Positions 25,953 through 33,428 of a stretch of 34,231 bases of DNA are shown here, piece after piece. Source of the DNA: Bacillota bacterium (GTDB lineage Bacteria > Bacillota > Clostridia > Caldicoprobacterales > Xylanivirgaceae); the NCBI GenBank assembly GCA_023621995.1, contig JAMOAB010000125.1, forward strand, positions 1 through 34,231, read 5' to 3'. Positions within the stretch are counted from its first letter, which is position 1, and every line of letters begins with the position of its first letter. The notes below the pieces were generated by a model. It saw only the letters and a list, made by a program, of their open reading frames with translations. It searched no databases and had not been told where the DNA came from. A program made the translations under genes and the position numbers.

Positions 25953-25990
25953 AAAATATCCCTCCTACTAATTTTGTCCCATTTGTTTAT

Positions 25991-26018
25991 ATTTTATAGT
26001 TATTTCACTTTTTGTCAA
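25991..26018 (-). promoter_or_regulatory. sigma-A promoter of htpG
   Basis: On the minus strand TTGACA (26013-26018, perfect) and TAAAAT (25991-25996) are 16 bases apart. The -35 box overlaps the stop codon of the C-S lyase gene. The start of transcription would lie about 30 bases before the htpG start codon. Confidence 0.75.
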
Positions 26019-27190
26019 GAGAGACAATCTAAAGCTCCAACAAGTCTATCTACCCCTTCTTTCAGTATGACTCTAGGACAAGCTATGTTCATACGCATAA
26101 AACCATTTCCCTCTTCGCCAAAACTCCTGCCATCATTTAGTCCTAACCTTGCATTATCTATTATATATCTAGATAGCTCTTCCCCTAAAAGCCCTGTCTC
26201 TCTAAAATCCAGCCACACAAGATATGTACCCTCCGGTCTAGTAAACTGTACTTTCGATGAAACTTTTTTCAGATTTTCATATAAATAATCTAGATTGCCC
26301 TGTAGATATACTAGAAGTTCATCGAGCCACTGTCCTCCATATGTGTAGGCGGCTTCTAAGGCAGCTACACCAAATATATTACCTCCACCTATACCTATTC
26401 TCTCCATAGTGGTATTGAATCTCTTTCTCAGTTCAGCATTGGGTATTAATATAGCCGATTCCTCTAGACCTGCTATATTAAATGTCTTACTAGGTGCGAT
26501 ACATGTTATAGAATTCTGTAGCATGGCATCACATATACTAGCTATGGGTATATGGGTATGGCCATCAAATATAATATCCGAATGTATCTCATCTGATACA
26601 AGTAATACTCCATATTTTAGACATAGTTCAGAGATTCTACACAGTTCTTCCCGCTTCCATACCCTGCCTACAGGATTGTGTGGACTACACAGTATCATCA
26701 TCTTCACATCGTTCCTTAGTTTTTCCTCAAGGTCGTCAAAGTCAATCGTATAATAACCATTAATTTCTCTAAGACTATTTGTCACAAGCTGTCTTCCATT
26801 GTTTCTAACTACATTGTAAAATGGTGGATATATAGGAGTCTGAATAAGTATCTTGTCTTTTGGAGATGTATATGTAAGAACAGAAATATTTAGTGCAGTA
26901 ACTACCCCTGGAGTGCTTACAATCCAATCTCTATCTATCTTCCATCCGTGCCTTTTGTCCATCCAATTTACAATTGCTCTATAATAGCCCTCTGATCTTC
27001 TAAAATATCCAAAAACACCGTGCTCTATGCACTCCCCCATGGCTTCCCTAACTTCAGATGGAGATTTAAAGTCCATATCGGCAACCCACATTGGCAGTAC
27101 GTCATCTCTGCCGAAGAATAGTTCATTATAATCCCACTTTATACAGTCTGTATTCTTTCTATCTATTACCTCATCAAAGTTATGGATCAT
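26015..27190 (-). CDS. MalY/PatB-type pyridoxal-phosphate C-S lyase (cystathionine beta-lyase)
   Basis: This 391-residue fold-type I PLP enzyme of the MalY/PatB subgroup cleaves C-S bonds of cystathionine or cysteine conjugates to pyruvate, ammonia and a thiol. The opening FDEVIDRKNTDCIKWD is characteristic of the subgroup, followed by LPMWVADMDF. The cofactor site is readable: ILCSPHNPVGR (Asn172), VSDEIHSDI (Asp200) and CIAPSKTFNIAG (Lys235, Schiff base). The C terminus carries RMNIACPR. Length is normal. It has its own promoter (27227-27255) and is followed directly by the htpG promoter. It could serve methionine biosynthesis or sulfur salvage; the sequence alone does not separate these. 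Confidence 0.95.
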   Translation of the reverse strand: MIHNFDEVIDRKNTDCIKWDYNELFFGRDDVLPMWVADMDFKSPSEVREAMGECIEHGVFGYFRRSEGYYRAIVNWMDKRHGWKIDRDWIVSTPGVVTALNISVLTYTSPKDKILIQTPIYPPFYNVVRNNGRQLVTNSLREINGYYTIDFDDLEEKLRNDVKMMILCSPHNPVGRVWKREELCRISELCLKYGVLLVSDEIHSDIIFDGHTHIPIASICDAMLQNSITCIAPSKTFNIAGLEESAILIPNAELRKRFNTTMERIGIGGGNIFGVAALEAAYTYGGQWLDELLVYLQGNLDYLYENLKKVSSKVQFTRPEGTYLVWLDFRETGLLGEELSRYIIDNARLGLNDGRSFGEEGNGFMRMNIACPRVILKEGVDRLVGALDCLS

Positions 27191-27226
27191 AGCATGTTCC
27201 CCCTATATTATACTTCTATGACTATT

Positions 27227-27255
27227 ATTATAGGATATAATCTATATGTATCCAA
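27227..27255 (-). promoter_or_regulatory. sigma-A promoter of the C-S lyase gene
   Basis: On the minus strand TTGGAT (27250-27255) and a perfect TATAAT (27227-27232) are separated by 17 bases, about 37 bases upstream of the start codon. No terminator for the preceding ade gene was recognised between 27256 and 27292. Confidence 0.7.
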
Positions 27256-27292
27256 ATACAAAATATTGACGATGTCATGACTTTCCACAAAT

Positions 27293-29086
27293 CTACTTTA
27301 CTAACAGATCTATAAACTTGAAATCTACAGTATCTACAAGTCCCCTGTTTGTAAGTCTGAGCTCCGGCAACACAGCAAGTGATAAAAGAGCCATGGTCAT
27401 AAATGGAGATACCAAATCACAGCCCAATTCCTTCCACGCATCTCCTAGTACCTCTACCTTTTTTGCTATGTCTTCAGCAGGAAGTTCACTCATAAGGCCT
27501 GCTATAGGTAGCTCTAAAAGTCCTATCACCTCTCCGTCCTTTACGACCACCATTCCCCCTCCTGCCTCAATTAAAGTATTGGCAACAAGTGCCATATCAT
27601 CATCATTTACACCTATTATTAGGAGATTATGAGCATCGTGGGCAACTGTTGAAGCTATGGCTCCCTCCTTTATGTTAAAGCCCTTCACTAGCCCCTTACC
27701 CATAGTGCCAGTGGCCTTATGTCTCTCTACTACAGCAGCTTTTATTATGTCCTGCTCTACATCTATCCCTAGTACACCATCTATTACAGGCAGTTTGCAT
27801 TCCCTTGCATAGGTATTGACCCTTGCCTCCACGATTTCGATTACCCTAGCCACTGCAGTATCCTTCGACTTGTCTTCTACATGGATTACAAAATCTTGTG
27901 GAGTAAGTTCCCTTCCCACTTTCATGGTATCTTTAGAATACTCAGGATATACACCCCTCGGAATCTCTACTATGGTCTTTCCATGTTCAGCTACTACTTC
28001 ACCATTTATAAGTACCTTTTCTACCTTTACCTGGGTAAGATCGCTTATGAGTACTATATCAGCCCATCGCCCAGGAGATATACTACCTAAGTCCCTGTCC
28101 ATACCAAAACATTGGGCCACATTTATAGTGACCATCTGTATGGCGGTTATGGGATTTACGCCCTCTTCTATAGCCCGTTTTACTATATAGTCCATATGTC
28201 CCTTTGTAATAAGTGTGCTGGGATGGGTATCGTCACTGACTAAAGTTGCATATCTAGTATCTATATTGTTTTCCGTTATACTCTTTACAGTCTCCTTTAC
28301 ATCATGCCATGCCGAACCTTCCCTCAACTGGGCATACATTCCAAGACGCATCTTAGCCAAAGCATCTTCCGCCCTTATAGATTCATGGCAACATCTCACA
28401 CCAGAAGCTATATAGGCATTTAAGCCGGAGCTGGTCTCAGGCATTGAGTAATGCCCGGTTATTATCTTATCTGCCTCTAGAGTAGCCTTAAGTTCTGCAT
28501 GTACATTCTCATCTCCAGAGATGACACCAGGGAAATTCATCATTTCGCCTAACCCTGCCACTTCGTCCCAGTTCATAGTCTCCCTTATATCATGGGGGCC
28601 AATTGAACCACCTGTATCCTCAAAGCCTGGTACCGCAGGTACACACGAAGGCGTGGTCACATATACCCTAAGTGGCACCTCTTTAGCGTCATCTATCATG
28701 AGCCTTACCCCATTCATCCCCATCACATTGCCAATTTCATGGGGATCCATATATATAGTAGTAGTACCATGGGGCATAACCGTCTTTGCATATTCCCGAA
28801 CAGACATCATACTACTCTCCACATGTACGTGCCCATCCATAAAACCTGGTGCCATATAAAGTCCTTTAGCATCTATTATATCTGTCTCCGGGCCTATGGC
28901 ATGTGTGCTATCGCCTACTAATGCAATCCTCCCATGGGTAATAGCTATGTCTATATTGTCCATTATTTCGCCAGTGTTTACGTTTATTAACCTACCATTT
29001 CTTATAACCACATCTGCCTTTTCCCTACCCTGTGCTACTGCTACTAATCTTTCTGTAACTTCAGCTAATTTATAACGTCTATTCAT
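27293..29086 (-). CDS. ade: adenine deaminase
   Basis: This 597-residue amidohydrolase converts adenine to hypoxanthine and ammonia in purine salvage. The metal-binding motif PGFMDGHVHVESS (His86, His88) and the later segments TTIYMDPHEIGNVMG, SGDENVHAELKATL, LVSDDTHPSTLITKGHMD and the C-terminal AHDAHNLLIIGVNDDDM match bacterial adenine deaminases, whose C-terminal extension is specific to this family. Length is normal. ATG 29086 is preceded by AGGAGG. A promoter with a perfect -10 box lies at 29200-29228. No purine riboswitch was recognised in the leader. Confidence 0.97.
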   Translation of the reverse strand: MNRRYKLAEVTERLVAVAQGREKADVVIRNGRLINVNTGEIMDNIDIAITHGRIALVGDSTHAIGPETDIIDAKGLYMAPGFMDGHVHVESSMMSVREYAKTVMPHGTTTIYMDPHEIGNVMGMNGVRLMIDDAKEVPLRVYVTTPSCVPAVPGFEDTGGSIGPHDIRETMNWDEVAGLGEMMNFPGVISGDENVHAELKATLEADKIITGHYSMPETSSGLNAYIASGVRCCHESIRAEDALAKMRLGMYAQLREGSAWHDVKETVKSITENNIDTRYATLVSDDTHPSTLITKGHMDYIVKRAIEEGVNPITAIQMVTINVAQCFGMDRDLGSISPGRWADIVLISDLTQVKVEKVLINGEVVAEHGKTIVEIPRGVYPEYSKDTMKVGRELTPQDFVIHVEDKSKDTAVARVIEIVEARVNTYARECKLPVIDGVLGIDVEQDIIKAAVVERHKATGTMGKGLVKGFNIKEGAIASTVAHDAHNLLIIGVNDDDMALVANTLIEAGGGMVVVKDGEVIGLLELPIAGLMSELPAEDIAKKVEVLGDAWKELGCDLVSPFMTMALLSLAVLPELRLTNRGLVDTVDFKFIDLLVK

Positions 29087-29414
29087 AATTTGCCTCCTTG
29101 TATGTACTCTAATTTATATCTTCCCCCGCCCATCCACTTCTCTCATAGATAAAGATATCTACTAATTATCCACGCTTTAGAATCTATGTTTTAATGGGAA
29201 TTATACTATATCTATATCCTACAGACAAGTATAAGTATCCATTCACATCTATTGGCATAGACGACCCTTTTCAGTTAAAATTTGTAAACATAGTCATCCA
29301 CAAAGGCATCAAGTTTTTAAGTTGGCCATTATAAGTCTTTATTGCTATATCCTAACTACTATGATTATGATTACTTTTGACCTTTATATTTTTAAACCCA
29401 CATTATTCAAACTT
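29087..29414. other. 328-base gap between agrC and ade
   Basis: Apart from the ade promoter and its leader I see no gene, no obvious terminator after agrC and no riboswitch. The part 29229-29414 is AT-rich and holds only very short ORFs. Confidence 0.55.
29200..29228 (-). promoter_or_regulatory. sigma-A promoter of ade
   Basis: On the minus strand TTGTCT (29223-29228) and perfect TATAAT (29200-29205) are separated by 17 bases. The leader would be about 107 bases. Confidence 0.7.
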
Positions 29415-30704
29415 TTATAAACTATATATCAAAATGTCTACATAAAAGGTGCTATCTGTATGATATATTTCCATCTCACCATCATATTTCTCAACTACAT
29501 TCTGTACATTGTTTAATCCTATGCCATGCTTTTCTTTATCTTTATGCCTAGTTTGAATCCTATTATTTTTATATATTACTTTACCATCAAATGTATTACT
29601 TATGCTCATAAATAACACATTTTTATCAAAGTCTAAATCTATAGATATCTCCCTACCAGACTGTAGTTTGGATGTAGCTTCAATTGCATTATCGAGGAGG
29701 TTGCCCAATATGATGCAGATATCAAAGGAGGATATATTCATCTGCTCTGGTATCTTCAGCTTCAAATTCACATCAATACCCTTGTCTTTAGCCTCTTGTA
29801 TCTTATAATTTAAAATGCTATCCACATCAAAATTACCTGTTTTAGCATACTCATGCCTATAATCAAAAGAATCAATAAATTTTTTAATATAGTTTAACGC
29901 CTTTTCCCTATCTCCTTTTTCTACAAGGGCTTGTAGCACTATAATATGGTTATTCATATCATGCTGCAACATCTTAATGTTTTCTTGAGATTTTTCCATA
30001 ATTTCAAACTGTTTTGAATAGTAATTGTTTTGTTGTCTCAACAAGCCTGCCTCTACCTTTTTTGCATATTCATTAGCCAATGCATCATAGAGATAGAATA
30101 CTAAAATATTAATGAAAAATAGTATAACTACACTAATTAGTATATTTTCTTCTGAATAGATAGAATCAGAGATGATAGTATAAGTAATAAATAAAGTACC
30201 TAGGGGTATGAAGAATATAGCAAGCCAGTTTAAGTTTGAAATATTGATCCCTGTCTTTATATTTTTCAGTGTATCGGCGACTAAAACCATTATGTAAGAG
30301 ACAATTTTCGTTGCTACCAAACTTATGATTAAAAAATCTTCATTGGAAAAACCTGTAACCAACTTATTGGATAAAGCTCTTGTCAATAAAAAGATAATGC
30401 TCTCAACCACCATCAACATAGTGTACATAAGTATTATAGCTATGGATCTCGTCTGTATTGTAGCCTTATAATTAAAAGAAAGTACAAAGAACATCACTAC
30501 ATTAGATAGTAACGTAACTATAGGTCTGTTGAATTTTAGGTATATTAAACTTATTAATATGAGATAGCTTATATAGGATACAAACTCAATTCTCTTATTT
30601 ACATATGTTCTGTCGAAAAAAACACACATAAGTTTAAAAACTATAAATGTGCTAAATATATTAGAGATAATATATATATAATCATATAGACTCAGTTTCA
30701 ACAT
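29415..30704 (-). CDS. agrC: GHKL sensor histidine kinase of the agr system
   Basis: The 429-residue AgrC-type kinase has about six membrane segments over residues 1-205 that form the peptide-sensing domain. A linker leads to the H box MLQHDMNNH, with phospho-acceptor His248 in the HPK10-like HD-x-x-NH form. The ATP-binding GHKL domain has GNLLDNAIEA (N box, Asn339) and HGIGLNNVQNVVEKYDG (G box). It should detect the AgrD-derived peptide and phosphorylate AgrA. Its start, ATG 30704, lies two bases after the agrA stop, and its ribosome-binding site AAAGGGGAT is inside agrA, so the two are co-translated. The gene symbol is by architecture and context rather than by close similarity to the staphylococcal protein. 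Confidence 0.93.
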   Translation of the reverse strand: MLKLSLYDYIYIISNIFSTFIVFKLMCVFFDRTYVNKRIEFVSYISYLILISLIYLKFNRPIVTLLSNVVMFFVLSFNYKATIQTRSIAIILMYTMLMVVESIIFLLTRALSNKLVTGFSNEDFLIISLVATKIVSYIMVLVADTLKNIKTGINISNLNWLAIFFIPLGTLFITYTIISDSIYSEENILISVVILFFINILVFYLYDALANEYAKKVEAGLLRQQNNYYSKQFEIMEKSQENIKMLQHDMNNHIIVLQALVEKGDREKALNYIKKFIDSFDYRHEYAKTGNFDVDSILNYKIQEAKDKGIDVNLKLKIPEQMNISSFDICIILGNLLDNAIEATSKLQSGREISIDLDFDKNVLFMSISNTFDGKVIYKNNRIQTRHKDKEKHGIGLNNVQNVVEKYDGEMEIYHTDSTFYVDILIYSL

Positions 30705-30706
30705 AT

Positions 30707-31423
30707 TTAGTATCCCCTTTTTAACTTTATTTGTAGTTTTCTTACTCTTTTTCGATTGCTTTGACTTATTGATAAGATAGTATTATTGGACATTGTGACC
30801 TGCGTGTATTCCAATTTAGATATGTGCTCATAGTTTACTAAGTATGATTTATGGATTCTGATAAAATTAAATGTAGTCAACTGCTCTTCTATCTCATCTA
30901 ACTTACCGTAAAATTCCGTATCTCCATTATATGTAACTATGTTTATTTTTTTTCCTTGGCTCTCAAAATAAATAATATTACTGATAGGAACTCTATATAT
31001 TGTATGACTTATCTTATACTCAAAAAATCTGTTGTTTTTATTTAAAAATTTTATTACCCTCTTCATTACCCTATATACCTCTTCATATGTCAGTGGCTTG
31101 ATAATAAAGTCAAAGGGTCTTACCTTAAATAGCTCCATGGCATAATTTGCTTTGCCAGAGATATAGATTATCTGTGTTGCCTCATTTGTCAATTCCTCCC
31201 TCAGCCTCTGGCCAAAGTCTATACCATCCATACCTTCCATCTCAATGTCTAAAAATATAATATCAAAATATACCCCTTCTAAAATGCATTTATATAACTC
31301 TACGCCAGATAAAAAAACTTCTACAATAAACTCCTCAGCTACTCCGCTCTCTATTTCCTCTAAAATACCTTCTAATTGCATACATATAATCCGTTCATCA
31401 TCACAAATTGCTATTTTAAACAT
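30707..31423 (-). CDS. agrA: LytTR-type response regulator of the agr system
   Basis: The 238-residue response regulator runs from ATG 31423 (MFKIAICDDERII); the open frame reaches 31492 but the receiver domain clearly begins at this Met, with AGGAG 11 bases upstream. The receiver domain has the acidic pair Asp8/Asp9, phospho-acceptor Asp59 in IIFLDIEMEGMDG and Lys109 in IIKPL. The C-terminal LytTR DNA-binding domain (about 135-238) includes IIYFESQGKKINIVT and FIRIHKSYLVN. AgrA-type proteins bind paired 9-base repeats. It precedes agrC by two bases. An inverted repeat and a sequence shared with the agrD leader lie in its upstream region and are candidate control sites. Confidence 0.93.
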   Translation of the reverse strand: MFKIAICDDERIICMQLEGILEEIESGVAEEFIVEVFLSGVELYKCILEGVYFDIIFLDIEMEGMDGIDFGQRLREELTNEATQIIYISGKANYAMELFKVRPFDFIIKPLTYEEVYRVMKRVIKFLNKNNRFFEYKISHTIYRVPISNIIYFESQGKKINIVTYNGDTEFYGKLDEIEEQLTTFNFIRIHKSYLVNYEHISKLEYTQVTMSNNTILSISQSNRKRVRKLQIKLKRGY

Positions 31424-31487
31424 GGTGATCACTACTCCTATTATAAGCTCTCTACTGTAGTTACCTCTCCTCAACAGCTTATAATAT

Positions 31488-31521
31488 GTCATTTTTAGAT
31501 GTACCCCATACTAAAAATGAC
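31488..31521. repeat. perfect inverted repeat upstream of agrA
   Basis: GTCATTTTTAG (31488-31498) and CTAAAAATGAC (31511-31521) form perfect 11-base arms around a 12-base loop, 65 bases upstream of the agrA start. On the minus strand it lacks a following T-run, so it is unlikely to be a terminator. It may be an operator or leader hairpin. Confidence 0.6.
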
Positions 31522-31701
31522 TACTAGGTATAAGCAGTCAAATTTGAACATCTTGGAATAAAACTATCCACTCATACATATTTTAACATAAATGTGTATT
31601 CATTTCTAATATATTGTATATTAATCACATAATATGTAAAATAGTGGAATCTTTCTTTCCCGAGTAACTTTAGATGAGTACCATACCCTGTATCATTCTC
31701 G

Positions 31702-31741
31702 AAAAAATAAAGTCATTACCACAATGGGTGATGACTTTATT
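31702..31741 (-). terminator. intrinsic terminator after agrB
   Basis: On the minus strand AATAAAGTCAT pairs with ATGACTTTATT, extended past one mismatch by ACC/GGT around a 6-base loop, and is followed by TTTT. It lies 43 bases after the agrB stop and separates the agrDB unit from agrAC. Confidence 0.9.
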
Positions 31742-31783
31742 CCTAGTCTAATGGATAGATTTAAATATAAAATAGCAATATTC

Positions 31784-32383
31784 TTAATAATGTGAATGTT
31801 CTTTCATAAAACGTCTTGTCAAATGTGCTAATCCTCCCAATATGAGCATAACGCTCAGCGCAAAAAGTGATATCGCTATAGTCAATGCCATGGTATAGAG
31901 TTTCGATAACAAGGATATTGCAATTATACATATTTCAATTATAAGTATGAGTCTTGCCCTCTTTCTATATACTTTTAATTCTACTTCGTCTAAAGGCTTA
32001 TTACTATCCTCCATAGGCGATAACCAAGCTATAATCCCACTTGCTATTCCAGTCAATGCTATAATAGGTATATCCGTCGCAGGAATACTTTTAATCATGA
32101 TAAGCACAACCACAGTGAGCATTATGGATAATATGTAGCACTTTAATTGTGTCCTAGCATGATATCCCCCTGCAAATGATCGCAAGGGGATATATGCTAC
32201 CATGAATATAATACTCTGCCATACCATGCTAAAACAAAATCCAATTATAACAGTTGTTATAATATTTAAAATCATCATTAAACCTTGCTGCAGCCCATAT
32301 AGATATATTTGTCTATCCTCGGCTTTGACAGTTCCATTGACAATAAGCCAGTCCACAACTTTATTAGAAAATTTAGTTGCCAT
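31784..32383 (-). CDS. agrB: AgrB-type peptide-processing membrane protease
   Basis: The 199-residue integral membrane cysteine endopeptidase trims the AgrD precursor and joins its cysteine to the new C terminus as a thiolactone. The family core RSFAGGYHARTQLKCY carries catalytic His75 and Cys82, seven residues apart as in Staphylococcus AgrB. Four to five hydrophobic segments surround it (for example LMMILNIITTVIIGFCFSM). ATG 32383 has no ribosome-binding site of its own. Its first base is the last base of the agrD stop codon, so translation should depend on agrD. Length is normal. Confidence 0.95.
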   Translation of the reverse strand: MATKFSNKVVDWLIVNGTVKAEDRQIYLYGLQQGLMMILNIITTVIIGFCFSMVWQSIIFMVAYIPLRSFAGGYHARTQLKCYILSIMLTVVVLIMIKSIPATDIPIIALTGIASGIIAWLSPMEDSNKPLDEVELKVYRKRARLILIIEICIIAISLLSKLYTMALTIAISLFALSVMLILGGLAHLTRRFMKEHSHY

Positions 32384-32526
32384 CAGAACTTGCGAAGTTT
32401 TTCTGCACCTCGTGGTAGCTTAGGTTGGTGGATCCAGCACATACAAGTTTGATTTACGTTCATTGCCGTGGTGGCTAATGCAAAAGTTGCTATTAGATCA
32501 CGGAACTTCATAACCAATCTTTTCAT
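32383..32526 (-). CDS. agrD: AgrD-type cyclic autoinducer peptide precursor
   Basis: This 47-residue ORF starts at ATG 32526, 6 bases after AGGAGGAG. It has the three-part AgrD layout. The first is an amphipathic N-terminal leader (MKRLVMKFRDLIATFALATT). The second is a core with cysteines at 28 and 30 (NQTCMCWIHQP). The third is a charged C-terminal recognition tail beginning PKLPRG and ending KLRKF, close to the conserved pattern in clostridial AgrD. By comparison with clostridial precursors where the tail begins two residues before QP, cleavage after Ile32 and a five-residue ring from Cys28 to Ile32 is my best guess; the exact ends are inference. The stop overlaps the agrB start by one base. 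Confidence 0.93.
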   Translation of the reverse strand: MKRLVMKFRDLIATFALATTAMNVNQTCMCWIHQPKLPRGAEKLRKF

Positions 32527-32540
32527 GAGCGTCTCCTCCT

Positions 32541-32576
32541 TTTTATGTTAATATCATGTATGATATTAACATAAAA
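32541..32576. repeat. 36-base inverted repeat abutting the agrD ribosome-binding site
   Basis: The arms TTTTATGTTAATATCAT and ATGATATTAACATAAAA (32541-32557 and 32560-32576) are perfectly complementary around two bases. In the transcript this makes a long AU-rich hairpin whose base touches AGGAGGAG at 32533-32540. It has no T-run after it in the agrD direction. It could be an operator dyad, an RNA-processing site or a translational control element lying between the small peptide gene and agrD. Confidence 0.85.
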
Positions 32577-32605
32577 TCCATACAAAATGGACAAGTTGTA
32601 AAAAC

Positions 32606-32746
32606 TTAGCTTATATAAATTTCAGACAAATAGCAATCATCGACACTATTGGCATAGGCACTCATCCCCTGTGCATTAGAAATTTGTGGCGCTACACATA
32701 TGAACATCATTACAAAAACCATAAAAGAACTCAAAATCTTTTTCAT
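32606..32746 (-). CDS. small secreted peptide encoded directly upstream of agrD
   Basis: The 46-residue ORF starts at ATG 32746 with GAGAGGGG 9 bases upstream. It begins MKKILSSFMVFVMMFICVAP, a textbook signal peptide (two lysines, then a hydrophobic core), with likely cleavage after SNA at residue 25. The mature product would be about 21 residues, QGMSAYANSVDDCYLSEIYI plus a final serine, with one cysteine and two adjacent aspartates. A promoter with a perfect -35 lies about 35 bases upstream, and no terminator separates it from agrD, so it is the first gene of the agrDB transcript. I do not recognise the family. It could be a Sec-exported signal, a cofactor of the autoinducer or a toxin-like peptide. 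That it is translated is inferred from the ribosome-binding site and composition. Confidence 0.7.
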   Translation of the reverse strand: MKKILSSFMVFVMMFICVAPQISNAQGMSAYANSVDDCYLSEIYIS

Positions 32747-32779
32747 GAATATTAACCCCTCTCTTGTATAGTTAGTATT

Positions 32780-32809
32780 GTATTAACCAGTGAATGAAAT
32801 CACTGTCAA
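32780..32809 (-). promoter_or_regulatory. sigma-A promoter of the peptide-agrD-agrB unit
   Basis: On the minus strand a perfect TTGACA (32804-32809) is followed after 17 or 18 bases by TTAATA/TAATAC (32780-32786). The spacer carries a perfect dyad, CAGTGA (32788-32793) with TCACTG (32800-32805), a possible operator. The start of transcription would lie about 25 bases before the secreted-peptide gene. Confidence 0.65.
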
Positions 32810-33161
32810 ACCTGCAAATTTAGCATTTAACCATATCAAATAAAAGCAATCTATTCTAAATATCAAATACATTTTGGGCTCCATATCTTAGCCAGTTTGC
32901 CAGCACCTGTTGGCCTGAACCTTGATAACATATATAATATTATATGGAAAGGAATGGATACTTTAAGTCCAATTAATTTTAAGTGGTTGCCCAAATGAAA
33001 ATTAACCATGATTCCTATACTGATGTGAAAAGAGCCATTGAACTATTAAAAAAAGTGGAAAAGGACTGAAGAAAACAATAGGTTTATTAAGGTTACCCTT
33101 TTAAAGAGTTTCTCTTGTTTTTCTTTTAAAAACTCCTCTTGACATATTACCAGATTGCTTT
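32810..33161. other. 352-base region without a recognisable gene, possible decayed sequence
   Basis: A plus-strand frame stays open for about 55 codons (about 32834-32998) without a start codon, including LHILASLPAPVGLN. It is overlapped by a 24-codon frame from ATG 32995. The patch 32875-32935 is GC-richer than its surroundings. I recognise no family. It may be the remnant of an inserted or deleted gene beside the truncated permease. Confidence 0.35.
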
Positions 33162-33428
33162 CTATGCTGCATAATTATAAAATATATCCATTTCTAGTAG
33201 ATCATCGACAACCTCATTTATATTGTCTATATCCTCATCGATTTCTATAGAAAAAGTACCAGCAATATTTCCACCCCTTGATGTATTTATTAAGTATGCT
33301 ACGGTACCTGTAATTAATGAAAGTGCCACAAATGAAACCGATATACCTAGCAAAACAATAAACAATATTAGCTTATTTGATTTATACAAATTCTTTAAAT
33401 TTGCAAAAACTAGGTTAAGTATTTCCAT
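33162..33428 (-). pseudogene. truncated FtsX/MacB-type ABC transporter permease (N-terminal stump)
   Basis: The 88-residue ORF resembles only the beginning of an FtsX-family ABC permease: a cytoplasmic N terminus (MEILNLVFANLKNLYKSNK), one membrane span (LILFIVLLGISVSFVALSLITGTVAYLI) and the start of the extracellular domain with paired acidic stretches. Such permeases are normally 300 residues or more with three further spans, and no downstream continuation is seen in any frame. ATG 33428 has GGGGAG about 10 bases upstream. No ATPase gene lies beside it. The likely reading is a gene fragment left by a deletion, though a short functional membrane protein cannot be excluded. Confidence 0.6.

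Larger units (their letters stand above)
31424..31783. other. 360-base gap between agrB and agrA
   Basis: The region holds the agrB terminator, an AT-rich stretch with possible but unranked -10 boxes (for example TAAAAT on the minus strand near 31581-31586), the inverted repeat at 31488-31521 and the motif TTAACATAAA at 31582-31591 that recurs in the agrD leader. No gene is seen beyond an in-frame upstream extension of agrA without a ribosome-binding site. Confidence 0.55.

Noticed and set aside
25953-26014. CIRCE element upstream of htpG
   Set aside because: No TTAGCACTC-N9-GAGTGCTAA pattern is present; only a sigma-A promoter is seen.
25668-26288. 206-codon plus-strand ORF across the htpG promoter region
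   Set aside because: It is antisense to htpG and the C-S lyase, has no ribosome-binding site or recognisable domain, and covers a well-supported minus-strand promoter.
29087-29205. Purine riboswitch in the ade leader
   Set aside because: The conserved three-way junction sequences could not be found.
29130-29236. 24-codon ORF starting ATG CCA ATA GAT upstream of ade
   Set aside because: It overlaps the well-formed ade promoter and has only a weak ribosome-binding site.
31424-31492. 23-codon N-terminal extension of AgrA
   Set aside because: The extension has no suitable ribosome-binding site, and the receiver domain begins exactly at the Met at 31423.
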